Shown: piece after piece, positions 8,552-22,029 of the stretch | Layout: every line of letters starts with the position of its first letter | Position numbering within the stretch: the stretch's first letter is position 1 | Assembly: GCF_013085465.1 (NCBI RefSeq) | Contig: NZ_CP049838.1 | Span: forward strand, 2,480,001 to 2,544,000 | Source of the DNA: Streptomyces asoensis | Lineage (GTDB): Bacteria; Actinomycetota; Actinomycetes; Streptomycetales; Streptomycetaceae | DNA length: 64,000 nt | Reading direction: 5' to 3' | Position numbers and translations under genes: made by a program | The notes under the pieces: model-generated | What the model was told of the DNA's origin: nothing | What the model saw: the letters and a program-made list of their open reading frames with translations, nothing else | Database searches by the model: none

Positions 8552-9419
8552 CGACCGCGTGCTCGACCCGTGCGCGCGCCTTCCGCGCCGCCGGAACCAC
8601 CAGCGGGGTCCCCGTCTCCGGGTCGTCGATGACCTGGCAGCGCAGACCGAAGACCTCCTCCACCAGCCCGGCGGTGACGATGTCGTTCGGCGCGCCCTGC
8701 GCGATGACCTCGCCGTCCTTCAGCGCGATCAGGTGGGTGGCGTACCGGGCCGCGTGGTTGAGGTCGTGCAGCACCGCGACGAGCGTGCGCCCCTGCTCCT
8801 CGTGCAGCTCCGCGCACAGGTCCAGTACGTCGATCTGGTGCTGGATGTCGAGGTAGGTCGTCGGCTCGTCGAGCAGCAGCAGCGGTGTCTGCTGGGCGAG
8901 GGCCATCGCGATCCACACGCGCTGGCGCTGACCGCCGGACAGCTCGTCGACATAGCGGTCGGCGAGCTCGGCGACCCCGGTCTGCGCCATGGACTCCTGC
9001 ACGACCCGCTCGTCCTCGGCCGACCACTGGCGCAGGATGCCCTGGTGCGGGTAGCGGCCGCGGCCCACGAGGTCGGCGACGGTGATGCCGTCGGGCGCGA
9101 TCGACGACTGCGGCAGCAGCCCCAGCGTCCGCGCGACCTTCTTCGCGGGCATCGACTGGATGACCTGCCCGTCGAGCAGCACCCGGCCCTGACTCGGCTT
9201 CAGCATCCGCGACAGCGCCCGCAGCAGCGTCGACTTGCCGCAGGCGTTCGGGCCGACGATCACCGTGAAGGAGTTGTCCGGTATCTCCACCGACAGCTGT
9301 TCGGCGATGACCCGCTGGTCATAGGCGAGGGTGACGTTCTCGGCGGACAGGCGGTTCACGGTGCTCCTTGAGTTGTTCCGGTCGGCCGGGCGGCCGTTGT
9401 CGTCGACCGCGCCGCTCAT
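8535..9419 (-). CDS. Fe(III)-siderophore ABC importer, ATP-binding protein (FecE/FepC type)
   Basis: This 294-residue ATPase has Walker A GPNACGKSTLL, Q-loop LLPQSS, signature ELSGGQRQRVWIAMALAQ, Walker B LLLLDEPTTYLD and H-loop AVLHDLNHAARY. These features are typical of FecE/FepC/BtuD-class importers for Fe(III)-siderophores or cobalamin. ATG at 9419 overlaps the stop of the upstream permease (ATGA), so expression is coupled. An Asp/Asn-rich N-terminal extension of about 20 residues precedes the domain. The iron box upstream of the operon supports an iron-siderophore substrate. No substrate-binding protein is encoded nearby. Confidence 0.92.
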   Translation of the reverse strand: MSGAVDDNGRPADRNNSRSTVNRLSAENVTLAYDQRVIAEQLSVEIPDNSFTVIVGPNACGKSTLLRALSRMLKPSQGRVLLDGQVIQSMPAKKVARTLGLLPQSSIAPDGITVADLVGRGRYPHQGILRQWSAEDERVVQESMAQTGVAELADRYVDELSGGQRQRVWIAMALAQQTPLLLLDEPTTYLDIQHQIDVLDLCAELHEEQGRTLVAVLHDLNHAARYATHLIALKDGEVIAQGAPNDIVTAGLVEEVFGLRCQVIDDPETGTPLVVPAARKARARVEHAVATEVS

Positions 9420-10477
9420 ATCCGGCCCGCCCTGCGCTCGGTGACGAGGAGCCACAGCAGGTACACCCCGCCCAGCACACCGGTGACCACGCCCACGGGC
9501 AGCTGTCCGTCACCGAAGAGCCGTTGCGAGGCCCAGTCGGCGGTGACCAGCAGAGCGGCGCCCATGCACAGGGACGGCACGAGGTTGGGCCCGGGCGAGC
9601 GCGTCAGACGCCGGGCGAGCTGCGGCGCGGTGAGCGCCACGAAGCTGACGGGCCCCGCGGCGGCGGTGGCGGCCGCGGTGAGCAGCACGGCACAGACCAT
9701 CAGCACCAGCCGGACGCGCTCCACACGCACCCCCAGCGCGTGGGAGACGTCGTCGCCCATCTCCATCATCCGCAGCCCGCGCGCGTTGGCGAGCACGAGC
9801 GGCACGAGCACACAGGCCAGCACGAGCAGCGGCCAGACCTGCTTCCAGTCACGGCCGTCGAGGGTGCCGGTCATCCACACGACCGCGCGGGCCGCGTCGA
9901 CGAAGTCGGCCTTGGTCATCAGATAGCCGTTGACCGCCGTCGCGATCGCCGAGAGGCCGATGCCGACGAGCACCAGCCGGTACCCGTGGACCCCCCGCTT
10001 CCACGCCAGCAGGTAGATGAGGGCCCCGGTCACCAGGCCGCCCACCAGCGCGCCGACCGTCACCTGGGTGGTGCTCCCGGAGAACAGCACGATCATCACG
10101 AGCGCGCCGGCCGTCGCGCCCTGCCCGAGCCCCAGCACGTCCGGGCTGCCGAGCGGGTTGCGCGACACGGCCTGGAAGAGCGCACCGCCGAGCCCCAGCG
10201 AGGCCCCGACGAGCAGGCCCACGAGGACCCGCGGCAGCCGCAGCTCGTTGACGATGAACTCCTGGCCGGCGTTGCCGTCGCCGAGCAGCGTCTTCACGAC
10301 GTCTTCGGCCGGGATCGGGAAGTCGCCGGTGCCGATCAGCACCACGCTCGCGGCGAGCGCGGCCACCACCAGCGCGGCGACGACGATCAGCGCCCGCGGC
10401 TCCAGCCGGACGGAGAGCCCACCCGGGGTGCGCAGCGCCCGAGGGCGGCCGTGGGGGATCTTCTGCGCGGTCTTCAC
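9416..10477 (-). CDS. FecCD-family iron-siderophore permease (second subunit)
   Basis: This 353-residue polytopic protein belongs to the BtuC/FecCD family. It shows LRLPRVLVGLLVGASLGLGG, FQAVSRNPLGSPDVLGLGQG, and the coupling-helix region GDDVSHALGVRVERVR, then AGPVSFVALTAPQLARRLT. About 9-10 membrane helices are visible. The GTG start at 10477 overlaps the stop of the preceding permease (GTGA). With that permease it would form the heterodimeric membrane pore served by the ATPase downstream. Confidence 0.92.
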   Translation of the reverse strand: MKTAQKIPHGRPRALRTPGGLSVRLEPRALIVVAALVVAALAASVVLIGTGDFPIPAEDVVKTLLGDGNAGQEFIVNELRLPRVLVGLLVGASLGLGGALFQAVSRNPLGSPDVLGLGQGATAGALVMIVLFSGSTTQVTVGALVGGLVTGALIYLLAWKRGVHGYRLVLVGIGLSAIATAVNGYLMTKADFVDAARAVVWMTGTLDGRDWKQVWPLLVLACVLVPLVLANARGLRMMEMGDDVSHALGVRVERVRLVLMVCAVLLTAAATAAAGPVSFVALTAPQLARRLTRSPGPNLVPSLCMGAALLVTADWASQRLFGDGQLPVGVVTGVLGGVYLLWLLVTERRAGRI

Positions 10478-11517
10478 AGCTGGGCCGTCCTCCGCCGTCG
10501 TACGAGAAAGATGAAGACCGGGCCGCCGATGATCGCGGTGATGATGCCGACCTGGACCTCCGAGGGCCGGGCGACGACCCGGCCGATGACATCGGAGCCC
10601 AGCAGCAGCACCGGCGACAGGACGGCCGCGTACGGCATGATCCAGCGCAGGTCGGGGCCGGTGAACGAGCGGACGATGTGCGGGACCATCAGCCCGACGA
10701 ACACGATCGGCCCGCAGGCGGCGGTCGCGGCACCGCACAGCACGGTGGCGGCCAGCATCGACAGCGCCCGGGTGCGGTTGAGGTTGGCGCCGAGCGCCTT
10801 GGCGGTGTCGTCGCCCATCGCCACGGCGTTCAGCGGCCGGGCGAGGACGAACGCGAGAAGGGTGCCGACGACCAGAAAGGGCAGCACCTGCCGGATGGTC
10901 TCGTCGGTCGCCGTGGACAGCGAACCGACCGTCCAGAACCGCATCCTGGAGAGCGCCGCGTCATCCATGATCATCACGGCCTGGAGATAGCCGTACAGGG
11001 CGGCACTGATCGCCGTGCCGGCGAGCGCGAGCCGCACCGGCGTGGCTCCCCGGCTCCCGCCGAGGAACCAGACCAGCGCACCGACGGCGGCCGCCCCGAA
11101 GAAGGCGAACCACACATAGCCGGTCAGGCTCGTGACACCGAAGTAGGTGATGGCGGTGACGACGGCCGCCGAGGCGCCCGCATTGATGCCGAGCAACCCG
11201 GGGTCGGCCAGCGGATTGCGCGTCAGCGCCTGGAGCAGGGCGCCGGACAGGCCGAGCGCGGCCCCGACGAGCAGCCCGAGCACGGTCCGCGACAACCGCT
11301 CGTCGACCACGACGTCCGCGTACGTCCCGGAGTCCTCGAACAGCCCGTGCAGGACCTGCGCCACGGACAGTTCCTTGGCCCCGACGGCGATGCTCATCAC
11401 CGCCACCAGCAGCAGCACCGCCACGGCGGCGAGCAGCCCGACGGCACGTATCGCCCGGCGTTTTGGAGGCGCGGGGGCGGTCTCCGCGCGCTGTTCGGGA
11501 ACACTGTCGACCAACAC
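10474..11517 (-). CDS. FecCD-family iron-siderophore permease (first subunit)
   Basis: This 347-residue permease heads the operon. Diagnostic segments are ERLSRTVLGLLVGAALGLSG, LQALTRNPLADPGLLGINAG, GDDTAKALGANLNRTR and CGPIVFVGLMVPHIVRSFTG. It begins with a short hydrophilic N-terminus, then about 9 helices. The start used is GTG at 11517; TTG at 11514 is an alternative. No purine-rich ribosome site precedes either, and the iron box begins only 5 nt upstream. The message may therefore be leaderless. Confidence 0.9.
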   Translation of the reverse strand: MLVDSVPEQRAETAPAPPKRRAIRAVGLLAAVAVLLLVAVMSIAVGAKELSVAQVLHGLFEDSGTYADVVVDERLSRTVLGLLVGAALGLSGALLQALTRNPLADPGLLGINAGASAAVVTAITYFGVTSLTGYVWFAFFGAAAVGALVWFLGGSRGATPVRLALAGTAISAALYGYLQAVMIMDDAALSRMRFWTVGSLSTATDETIRQVLPFLVVGTLLAFVLARPLNAVAMGDDTAKALGANLNRTRALSMLAATVLCGAATAACGPIVFVGLMVPHIVRSFTGPDLRWIMPYAAVLSPVLLLGSDVIGRVVARPSEVQVGIITAIIGGPVFIFLVRRRRTAQL

Positions 11518-11521
11518 GCAG

Positions 11522-11540
11522 TTAGGTTAGCCTACCCTGC
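11522..11540 (-). promoter_or_regulatory. iron box (DmdR1/IdeR operator) for the siderophore importer
   Basis: The 19 bases beginning TTAGGTTAGCCTA match 15 of 19 positions of the actinobacterial iron box (TTAGGTTAGGCTAACCTAA). They end 5 bp from the first permease codon, where a bound repressor would block the promoter. DtxR-type repressors (DmdR1 in Streptomyces) bind such boxes when loaded with Fe(II), so the operon should be induced under iron limitation. Confidence 0.85.
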
Positions 11541-11634
11541 CAATGCGCCTCGATCCCTGGTCACGGCCCGTGCCAGGGTTCACAGCATCACCGCTTCGCG
11601 GTCTCACCGCCCGCCCCTCTTCCGGCCCGGCGGT

Positions 11635-12663
11635 TCACAACCCCAGCCGCGCCAGCGCCTTCCCTCCGTCCAGCTCACACGTCCCCTCACCGGCCGCCGT
11701 CCAGGCCGCCGCGCACAACGCCCGCAGCCCGTCCAGGGCTTCGCCGTCCCCCGCCAGCTCCAGGCTCTCGGCGCCCGCGCTCGCCGTCCAGCCGCCGCAC
11801 CGGAAACCGCCACCGTCCACGGTGACCTCGGGCTGGCCGGTGAGCATCCCCCGCAGATCGCCGTCGACATACGTCGGCCGGTGCTGCGGCGGCGCGGCGA
11901 GCAACTGCGCCCCGTCGGTGACACCGGTGAGGACTAGCAGCGAGTCGACCTCGCCGTTGAACGCCCCCTCGATGTCCGTGTCCAGCCGGTCCCCGACGAC
12001 CAACGGCCGCTCGGCGCCGGTCCGCAGGATCGTCTCCCGGTGCATCGGAGGCAACGGCTTGCCCGCGACCTGCGGCTCGGCGCCGGTCGCGATCCGCACG
12101 ACCTCCACCGCCGCGCCGTTGCCCGGCGCGATGCCCCGCCCGCTGGGAATCGTCAGGTCGGTGTTGGACGCGAACCACGGCACCCCGCGCGCGACGGCGT
12201 ACGAAGCCTCCGCGAACCGCCCCCACGCCAGGTCGGGCCCGCCGAACCCCTGCACCACGGCCGCCGGATCGTCGTCCGCCGACTCCACCGGCTCGAGCCC
12301 GCGCTCGCGCAGCGCGACCCGCAGCCCCTCCCCGCCGATCACCAGCACCCGCGCGCCGGCCGGCACCTGCTCACTGATCAGCCGCGCGACCGCCTGCGCC
12401 GAGGTGATGACGTCGTCGGCGCCCGTCGGTATCCCCAGCTCCGTCAGATGCTCGGCCACCGTGTCCGGCGTCCGCAGCGCGTTGTTGGTGACGTACGCGA
12501 GACGCATCCCGCCCGCACGCGCGGTGGCCAGCGACTCGACGGCGTACGCGATCGCGTTGCCCCCCGCGTACACCACCCCGTCCAGGTCGAGCAGCGCCGT
12601 GTCGTACGCCTCGCTCAGGGCCTGCCCACTGCCCTCGGGCCTCGTCCTGACGCTCCGGCTCAT
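11635..12663 (-). CDS. HAD-IIA subfamily phosphatase (NagD/pyridoxal-phosphatase-like)
   Basis: This 342-residue HAD hydrolase shows motif I DLDGVVYAGG, motif II VTNNALRTP, the motif III Lys in VAGKPLPPM, and motif IV VGDRLDTDIEGA. The type IIA cap lies between motifs II and III. Relatives dephosphorylate sugar phosphates, nucleotides, glycerol phosphate or pyridoxal phosphate, so the substrate is open. A C-terminal tail of about 80 residues (from VTVDGGGFRCGGW) extends past the HAD core and seems specific to actinobacteria. It diverges from the DUF1015 gene, with 73 bp between starts. Confidence 0.88.
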   Translation of the reverse strand: MSRSVRTRPEGSGQALSEAYDTALLDLDGVVYAGGNAIAYAVESLATARAGGMRLAYVTNNALRTPDTVAEHLTELGIPTGADDVITSAQAVARLISEQVPAGARVLVIGGEGLRVALRERGLEPVESADDDPAAVVQGFGGPDLAWGRFAEASYAVARGVPWFASNTDLTIPSGRGIAPGNGAAVEVVRIATGAEPQVAGKPLPPMHRETILRTGAERPLVVGDRLDTDIEGAFNGEVDSLLVLTGVTDGAQLLAAPPQHRPTYVDGDLRGMLTGQPEVTVDGGGFRCGGWTASAGAESLELAGDGEALDGLRALCAAAWTAAGEGTCELDGGKALARLGL

Positions 12664-12736
12664 TCCACATCGCTCCTCGTTCGCTCCGCTTTCCCCCGAT
12701 CATCCCGCATGCCACCGACAGACGTACGATGCCGGG

Positions 12737-14020
12737 ATGAACTCAGCAGGTCACTCGGAAGCAACGGCGCCCCGAGGCCTGGAACTCACCCCGTTCCGAG
12801 GCCTGCGCTACGACCCCGACCGGGTCGGCAGTCTCGCCGCCGTCACCTCCCCGCCGTACGACGTCGTGGTCCGCCCCGACGGCCTGCACCACCTCCAGGA
12901 CGCGGACCCGTACAACATCGTCCGCCTGATCCTGCCCCAGGCCACCACTCCCACCGCCCGCAACGAACAGGCCGCAGACACCCTGCGCGGCTGGCTGTCC
13001 GAGGGCGTCCTGACCGCGGACCCCGAGCCCGCCCTGTACGTCTACGAGCAGCGGCACGCGGACGGCATGCTCCAGCGCGGCCTGATCGGCACCCTGCGTG
13101 TCTCGGAGCCCTCGGAAGGAATCGTCCTTCCCCACGAGGACGTCATGCCGCACATCGTCGCGGACCGCGCGGCCCTCATGCGCGCCACGCACGCGAACCT
13201 CGAACCCCTCCTCCTCACCTACCGCGGCAACGGCACCGCGGCCGAGATCGTGGACCGCGCGGCGGAGCGCCCCCCACTCCTCTCCACCACCACCGAGGAC
13301 GGCTACAGCCACCGCCTCTGGGCGATCACCGACCCCACCGAGACGGCCCACGTCCTCGCGGACCTCGCCCAACACCAGGCCCTCATCGCCGACGGTCACC
13401 ACCGCTGGGCGACCTACCTGCGTCTACGCGCGGAGCACCCCTCCCCCAGCCCCTGGGACCACGGTCTGGTCCTCCTGGTCGACACCGCCCGCTACCCCTT
13501 GCGCGTCCGCGCCATCCACCGCCTCCTGCACGGCTTTCCGGTCGCCGACGCCCTGGCCGCACTCGGCGGCCGGTTCCGCGTCCAGCGCCTGGACGTCCCC
13601 CTCGCGGAGGCCCTCGACGCCCTCGCGGACGCGGTCTGCGCGGGCAACGGGTTCCTGCTGGCGGGCGACGGCGCCTTCCACCTCGTCGACCGACCGGACC
13701 CGGCGCTCCTCGACCGCACGATCCCCGCCGACTTCCCCGAGGCCTGGCGCACCCTGGACGCCACGGTCCTGCACGCCACGCTCCTCGACCACATCTGGCA
13801 CATCCCCGAGGACGACCCCACCCGCATCGCCTACATCCACGACACCGCCGCGACGGTACGCAAGGCGGAACGCGACGGCGGTACGGCGGTCCTCCTGCAC
13901 CCCGTCCGCGAGGAGGTCGTCCGCGATCTCGCCCGGCAGGGCGTCACGATGCCCCGCAAGTCGACATCGTTCGGCCCGAAACCCGCATCGGGCCTGGTCC
14001 TGCGCGCACTCGACCTCTGA
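12737..14020 (+). CDS. DUF1015 family protein
   Basis: This 427-residue soluble protein carries the DUF1015 signature: PFRGLRYDPDRVGSLAAVTS and SPPYDVV near the N-terminus, then DPYNIVRLILPQ, LYVYEQRH, LPHEDVMPHIVADR and IADGHHRWATYLRLR. The conserved acidic and His residues (HEDV, DGHHR) suggest a metal or nucleotide site. No biochemical role is established that I know. In other bacteria relatives neighbour serine or lactate metabolism genes. Here it is followed by a bidirectional terminator. Confidence 0.85.
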   Translation: MNSAGHSEATAPRGLELTPFRGLRYDPDRVGSLAAVTSPPYDVVVRPDGLHHLQDADPYNIVRLILPQATTPTARNEQAADTLRGWLSEGVLTADPEPALYVYEQRHADGMLQRGLIGTLRVSEPSEGIVLPHEDVMPHIVADRAALMRATHANLEPLLLTYRGNGTAAEIVDRAAERPPLLSTTTEDGYSHRLWAITDPTETAHVLADLAQHQALIADGHHRWATYLRLRAEHPSPSPWDHGLVLLVDTARYPLRVRAIHRLLHGFPVADALAALGGRFRVQRLDVPLAEALDALADAVCAGNGFLLAGDGAFHLVDRPDPALLDRTIPADFPEAWRTLDATVLHATLLDHIWHIPEDDPTRIAYIHDTAATVRKAERDGGTAVLLHPVREEVVRDLARQGVTMPRKSTSFGPKPASGLVLRALDL

Positions 14021-14043
14021 ACGCGCCGCACGCCCGAACGACG

Positions 14044-14081
14044 AAGGGGCGGGACCCGGTTGGTACCGGATCCCGCCCCTT
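14044..14081. terminator. bidirectional hairpin terminator
   Basis: An 11-bp outer stem (14044-14054 with 14071-14081) and an inner 5-bp stem lie between the convergent DUF1015 and repeat-protein genes. Confidence 0.75.
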
Positions 14082-14101
14082 ACCGCTGCTACAGCCCTAC
14101 G

Positions 14102-16180
14102 TCAGTCCTCGTCACGGTCGACCACAACGTGCTCGGCCTCGTCACGGCCGACCTGACCCTCGACCGAGTCCTCGGCCTCTTCCGCTTCCGCCGCCTGCTC
14201 GACGACAGTCTCGTCGGTCTCGGTCTCGGTCTCGGTGTCGACCTCGTCCTCGTCCAAGGCGTCGACGAAGTCCACCCCGTCCATCTCGGCGAGCCGGTCG
14301 GAGGCGTCCGTGCTGCCGTCCCGGTCGGCCTCGAGGGCCTTCGCGAACCACTCCCGTGCCTCGCCATCACGCCCGGCCGCGAGAAGCGCGTCGGCGTACG
14401 CGTACCTCAGCCGCGCGGTCCAAGGCTGGACGGAGCCGGCAGCGAGCTCGGGGCTCTGCAACGTCACGATGGCCGCGTCCAGTTGCCCCATGTCACGCCG
14501 GGCACCCGCCGCGACGAGCCGCATCTCCACCTGGCCGGCCTTGTCGAGCTTGTTCACCTCGGGAGCACCGGCCATGTCGAGCGCCTTCTCCGGCCGCCCG
14601 AGCCCACGCTCACAGTCGGCCATGACGGGCCACAGCTCGACACCGCCGTTCATCCGCCGCGCGGCCCGGAACTCGGCGAGCGCCTCGCTGTACCTCTGGG
14701 TGGCGTACGCGGCGAACCCGCCCGCCTCCCGCACGGCGGCGACACGCGAAGCGAGCCGCAGGGCCACCTTGGAGTACCCGTAGGCGCCTTCGGGGTCCTC
14801 GTCGATCAACCGGGCGACCATCACCAGGTTCTTGGCGACATCCTCGGCGAGCGTCTTGGGCAGGCTCTGGAGCTCCTGCCGTACGTCCTTGTCGATCTCG
14901 TCACCGGTGACGTCCTCCGGGATCGGCAGCCGCTTGATCGGCTCACGGTCCCGGTCCCGCTCGTCGCGGAATCGAGGGCCGCCACCACGCCGGTCGTCCC
15001 GACGGTCGTCACGCCCGTCACGGCCCCGGAACCCACCGGACCCACCAGGCCGTCCACCACGGTCGTCCCGACGCGGCCCACGGTCGTAGCCACCGCCACG
15101 GTTGTCGTCCCGACGGAAGGCGGGGCGATCACCGCGGTCGTCACGCCGATCATCGCGTCGGTCGTCCCGACGGTCGTCCCGACGGAAGGGGGGACGCTCA
15201 CCACGGTCGTCACGGCGCGGGCCACGGTCACCGCGGTCGTCACGCTGGAACGCCGGACGCGAACCCCGGTCATCACGGCGGTCGTCCCGACGGCCGAAGC
15301 CACCACGGTCACGGTCACCGGACCCACCGCGGTTGTCATCACGCCGGAAACCACCACGGTCGTCACCCCGACGATCGTCACGTCGGTCGTCCCGGCGGTC
15401 ATCGCGACGGAAGGGGGGACGCTCACCACGGTCGTCGCGACGCGGGCCACGGTCGTCGCGGCGGTCGTCACGCTGGAACGCCGGACGCGAACCCCGATCA
15501 TCACGGCGGTCGTCCCGACGGAAGGGGGGACGCTCACCACGGTCGTCACGGCGCGGCCCACGGTCGTCGCGGCGGTCGTCACGCTGGAACGCCGGACGCG
15601 AACCCCGATCATCACGCCGGTCGTCCCGACGGAAGGGGGGACGCTCACCACGGTCGTCACGGCGCGGCCCACGGTCGTCGCGGCGGTCGTCACGCTGGAA
15701 CGCCGGACGCGAACCCCGATCATCACGCCGATCATCGCGTCGGTCGTCCCGACGGTCATCGCGACGGAAGGGAGGGCGCTCACCACGGTCGTCGCGCTGG
15801 AACGCCGGACGCGAACCCCGGTCATCACGCCGATCATCGCGTCGGTCGTCCCGACGGTCGTCCCGACGGAAGGGGGGACGCTCACCACGGTCGTCACGGC
15901 GCGGCCCACGGTCACCGCGGTCATCACGCTGGAACGCCGGACGCGAACCCCGATCATCACGCCGGTCATCGCGGCGGAAGGGGGGACGCTCACCACGGTC
16001 GTCACGGCGCGGCCCACGGTCGTCGCGGCGGTCGTCACGCCGGCCCGCACCACCACGGTCGTTGTCACGACGGAAGCCGCCACGATCCCCGCGGTCGCCG
16101 CCGCGGTTGTCACGGTCCCCACTACTGTCCCGTCGCCGCTGGTCGCGCTCCGGTCGATCGTCGGGAGAGTTGGTGGACAT
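14102..16180 (-). CDS. Arg/Asp-repeat protein with helical-repeat C-terminal domain
   Basis: The 692-residue product has three parts. Residues 1 to about 400 are a low-complexity region dominated by R, D and G, organised around RRDDRRDDRG with GERPPF (7 copies) and GSRPAF (6 copies); the cleanest stretch repeats every 37 residues. Residues about 400-640 are helical and look like TPR units (YSKVALRLASRVAAV, RYSEALAEFRAARRM, ALLAAGRDGEAREWFAKAL). The last 50 residues are acidic. RGG/RDD-type disorder plus a scaffold suggests RNA or ribosome association, but that is inference. ATG at 16180 has AGGAGT 6 nt upstream. The gene lies just past the terminator of the rRNA operon, on the same strand. 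Confidence 0.85.
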   Translation of the reverse strand: MSTNSPDDRPERDQRRRDSSGDRDNRGGDRGDRGGFRRDNDRGGAGRRDDRRDDRGPRRDDRGERPPFRRDDRRDDRGSRPAFQRDDRGDRGPRRDDRGERPPFRRDDRRDDRRDDRRDDRGSRPAFQRDDRGERPPFRRDDRRDDRRDDRRDDRGSRPAFQRDDRRDDRGPRRDDRGERPPFRRDDRRDDRGSRPAFQRDDRRDDRGPRRDDRGERPPFRRDDRRDDRGSRPAFQRDDRRDDRGPRRDDRGERPPFRRDDRRDDRRDDRRGDDRGGFRRDDNRGGSGDRDRGGFGRRDDRRDDRGSRPAFQRDDRGDRGPRRDDRGERPPFRRDDRRDDRRDDRRDDRGDRPAFRRDDNRGGGYDRGPRRDDRGGRPGGSGGFRGRDGRDDRRDDRRGGGPRFRDERDRDREPIKRLPIPEDVTGDEIDKDVRQELQSLPKTLAEDVAKNLVMVARLIDEDPEGAYGYSKVALRLASRVAAVREAGGFAAYATQRYSEALAEFRAARRMNGGVELWPVMADCERGLGRPEKALDMAGAPEVNKLDKAGQVEMRLVAAGARRDMGQLDAAIVTLQSPELAAGSVQPWTARLRYAYADALLAAGRDGEAREWFAKALEADRDGSTDASDRLAEMDGVDFVDALDEDEVDTETETETDETVVEQAAEAEEAEDSVEGQVGRDEAEHVVVDRDED
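15120..16100 (-). repeat. in-gene tandem repeat encoding the RDD/RPPF/RPAF region
   Basis: Long near-identical DNA blocks recur with a main period of 111 bp (for example unit starts at 15521 and 15632). Shorter insertions or deletions of RDDR codons occur between others. DNA identity is much higher than the protein needs, which points to recent expansion by recombination or slippage. Confidence 0.9.
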
Positions 16181-16243
16181 CGGTGACTCCTGTCTTCGGT
16201 ACCGCAAAACATTCTCGCGCACCCGGGTACCCGGCGCGCTCCA

Positions 16244-16297
16244 GAAAAACAAAAAGGACCCCTGGTCCCCAGCTGAACGCTGGGACCAGGGGTCCTT
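16244..16297 (-). terminator. rRNA operon terminator (intrinsic)
   Basis: Read on the minus strand, a near-perfect stem of about 19 bp (16254-16273 with 16278-16297) is followed by two T runs (TTTTTGTTTTT). It lies about 10 bp beyond the 5S gene. This is the most canonical rho-independent terminator in the window. Confidence 0.93.
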
Positions 16298-16306
16298 CCA
16301 AAGATT

Positions 16307-16425
16307 GTTCGGCGGTGTCCTACTCTCCCACAGGGTCCCCCCTGCAGTACCATCGGCGCTGTAAGGCTTAGCTTCCGGGTTCGGAATGTAACCGGGCGTT
16401 TCCCTCACGCTATGACCACCGAAAC
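16307..16425 (-). rRNA. rrf: 5S ribosomal RNA
   Basis: The 119-nt gene reads from GTTTCGGTGGTCATAGCG to GACACCGCCGAAC, whose ends pair to form helix I. The internal blocks CCGAACCCGGAAGCTAAG and GATGGTACTGCAG are the conserved actinobacterial 5S loops. It lies about 100 bp after 23S in the same transcript. Confidence 0.96.
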
Positions 16426-16524
16426 CCTAATGGTTTCGAGCGAACAAGCACACTTTTTACTTGTTTTCAGCTCTAGCCGGCAACAGTCGTTGCCTCAGAA
16501 CTAACACAGTGGACGCGAGCAACT

Positions 16525-21487
<4,963 letters not shown>

Positions 21488-22029
21488 GTTTACCGGTAAT
21501 CCGGTCGACACCACGAGAGCGGAACAGCCAGGCGGAATAAGCCCGGCCGTTCACAGCGTCCTCGCTGTGTTTTGTTTCAAAGGAACCTCATCCTCGGCTA
21601 TCACTGCCGGGGACGGGGTATCAACATATCTGGCGTTGATTTTTGGCACGCTGTTGAGTTCTCAAGGAACGGACGCTTCCTTTGTACTCACCCGAGAGAC
21701 TCTCTCAGGCTTTCCTCCGGGCGCTTCCCTTCGGTCTTGCGTTTCCGACTCTATCAGATCCTTTTCTTGATCCGATTCCCTGTCGGGGGGATTGTCTTGG
21801 GCTTCGGGCTTTCGCCTGTCGGCCTTTCGACATTCACTACGTTAGCCGATTCCCTCCGCAACTCATAATCGAGTTCCGCCGGGTTGGAATTCGGGCATGC
21901 GGGCATGCCGAATTCGCTCCCGCTGAGGGGCGTCGTAGGTAGTGGGTTGGCCGCTTCCGACTGCCGGCGAATGCCGTACCCGGTTCAAGCGGCTCGGGCT
22001 ACGTTACGCTCCGGCCAACAGCGAGTCAA
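21488..22029 (-). promoter_or_regulatory. rRNA promoter and leader region
   Basis: This 0.5-kb stretch holds no gene. On the minus strand TTGACT (22029-22024) and TAACGT (22006-22001) are spaced 17 bp, a near-consensus vegetative promoter whose -35 overlaps the stop of the alkyladenine glycosylase gene. Further -10-like hexamers are TAACGT at 21844 and TAGAGT at 21753, consistent with the tandem promoters known in Streptomyces rRNA operons. A leader block TTGAGAACTCAACAGCGTG near 21670-21650 matches the conserved actinobacterial antitermination/processing element. A near-perfect inverted repeat sits at 21887-21915. Confidence 0.75.

Noticed and set aside
15120..16100. CRISPR-like spacing of near-identical repeats
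   Set aside because: The repeats are contiguous and in frame, without unique spacers or cas genes; this is protein-coding repeat DNA.
14821..16353. Val/Thr-rich frame overlapping the RDD protein
   Set aside because: The same repeats read in another frame give Val/Thr blocks. The RDD frame has the ribosome site and a domain-like C-terminus.
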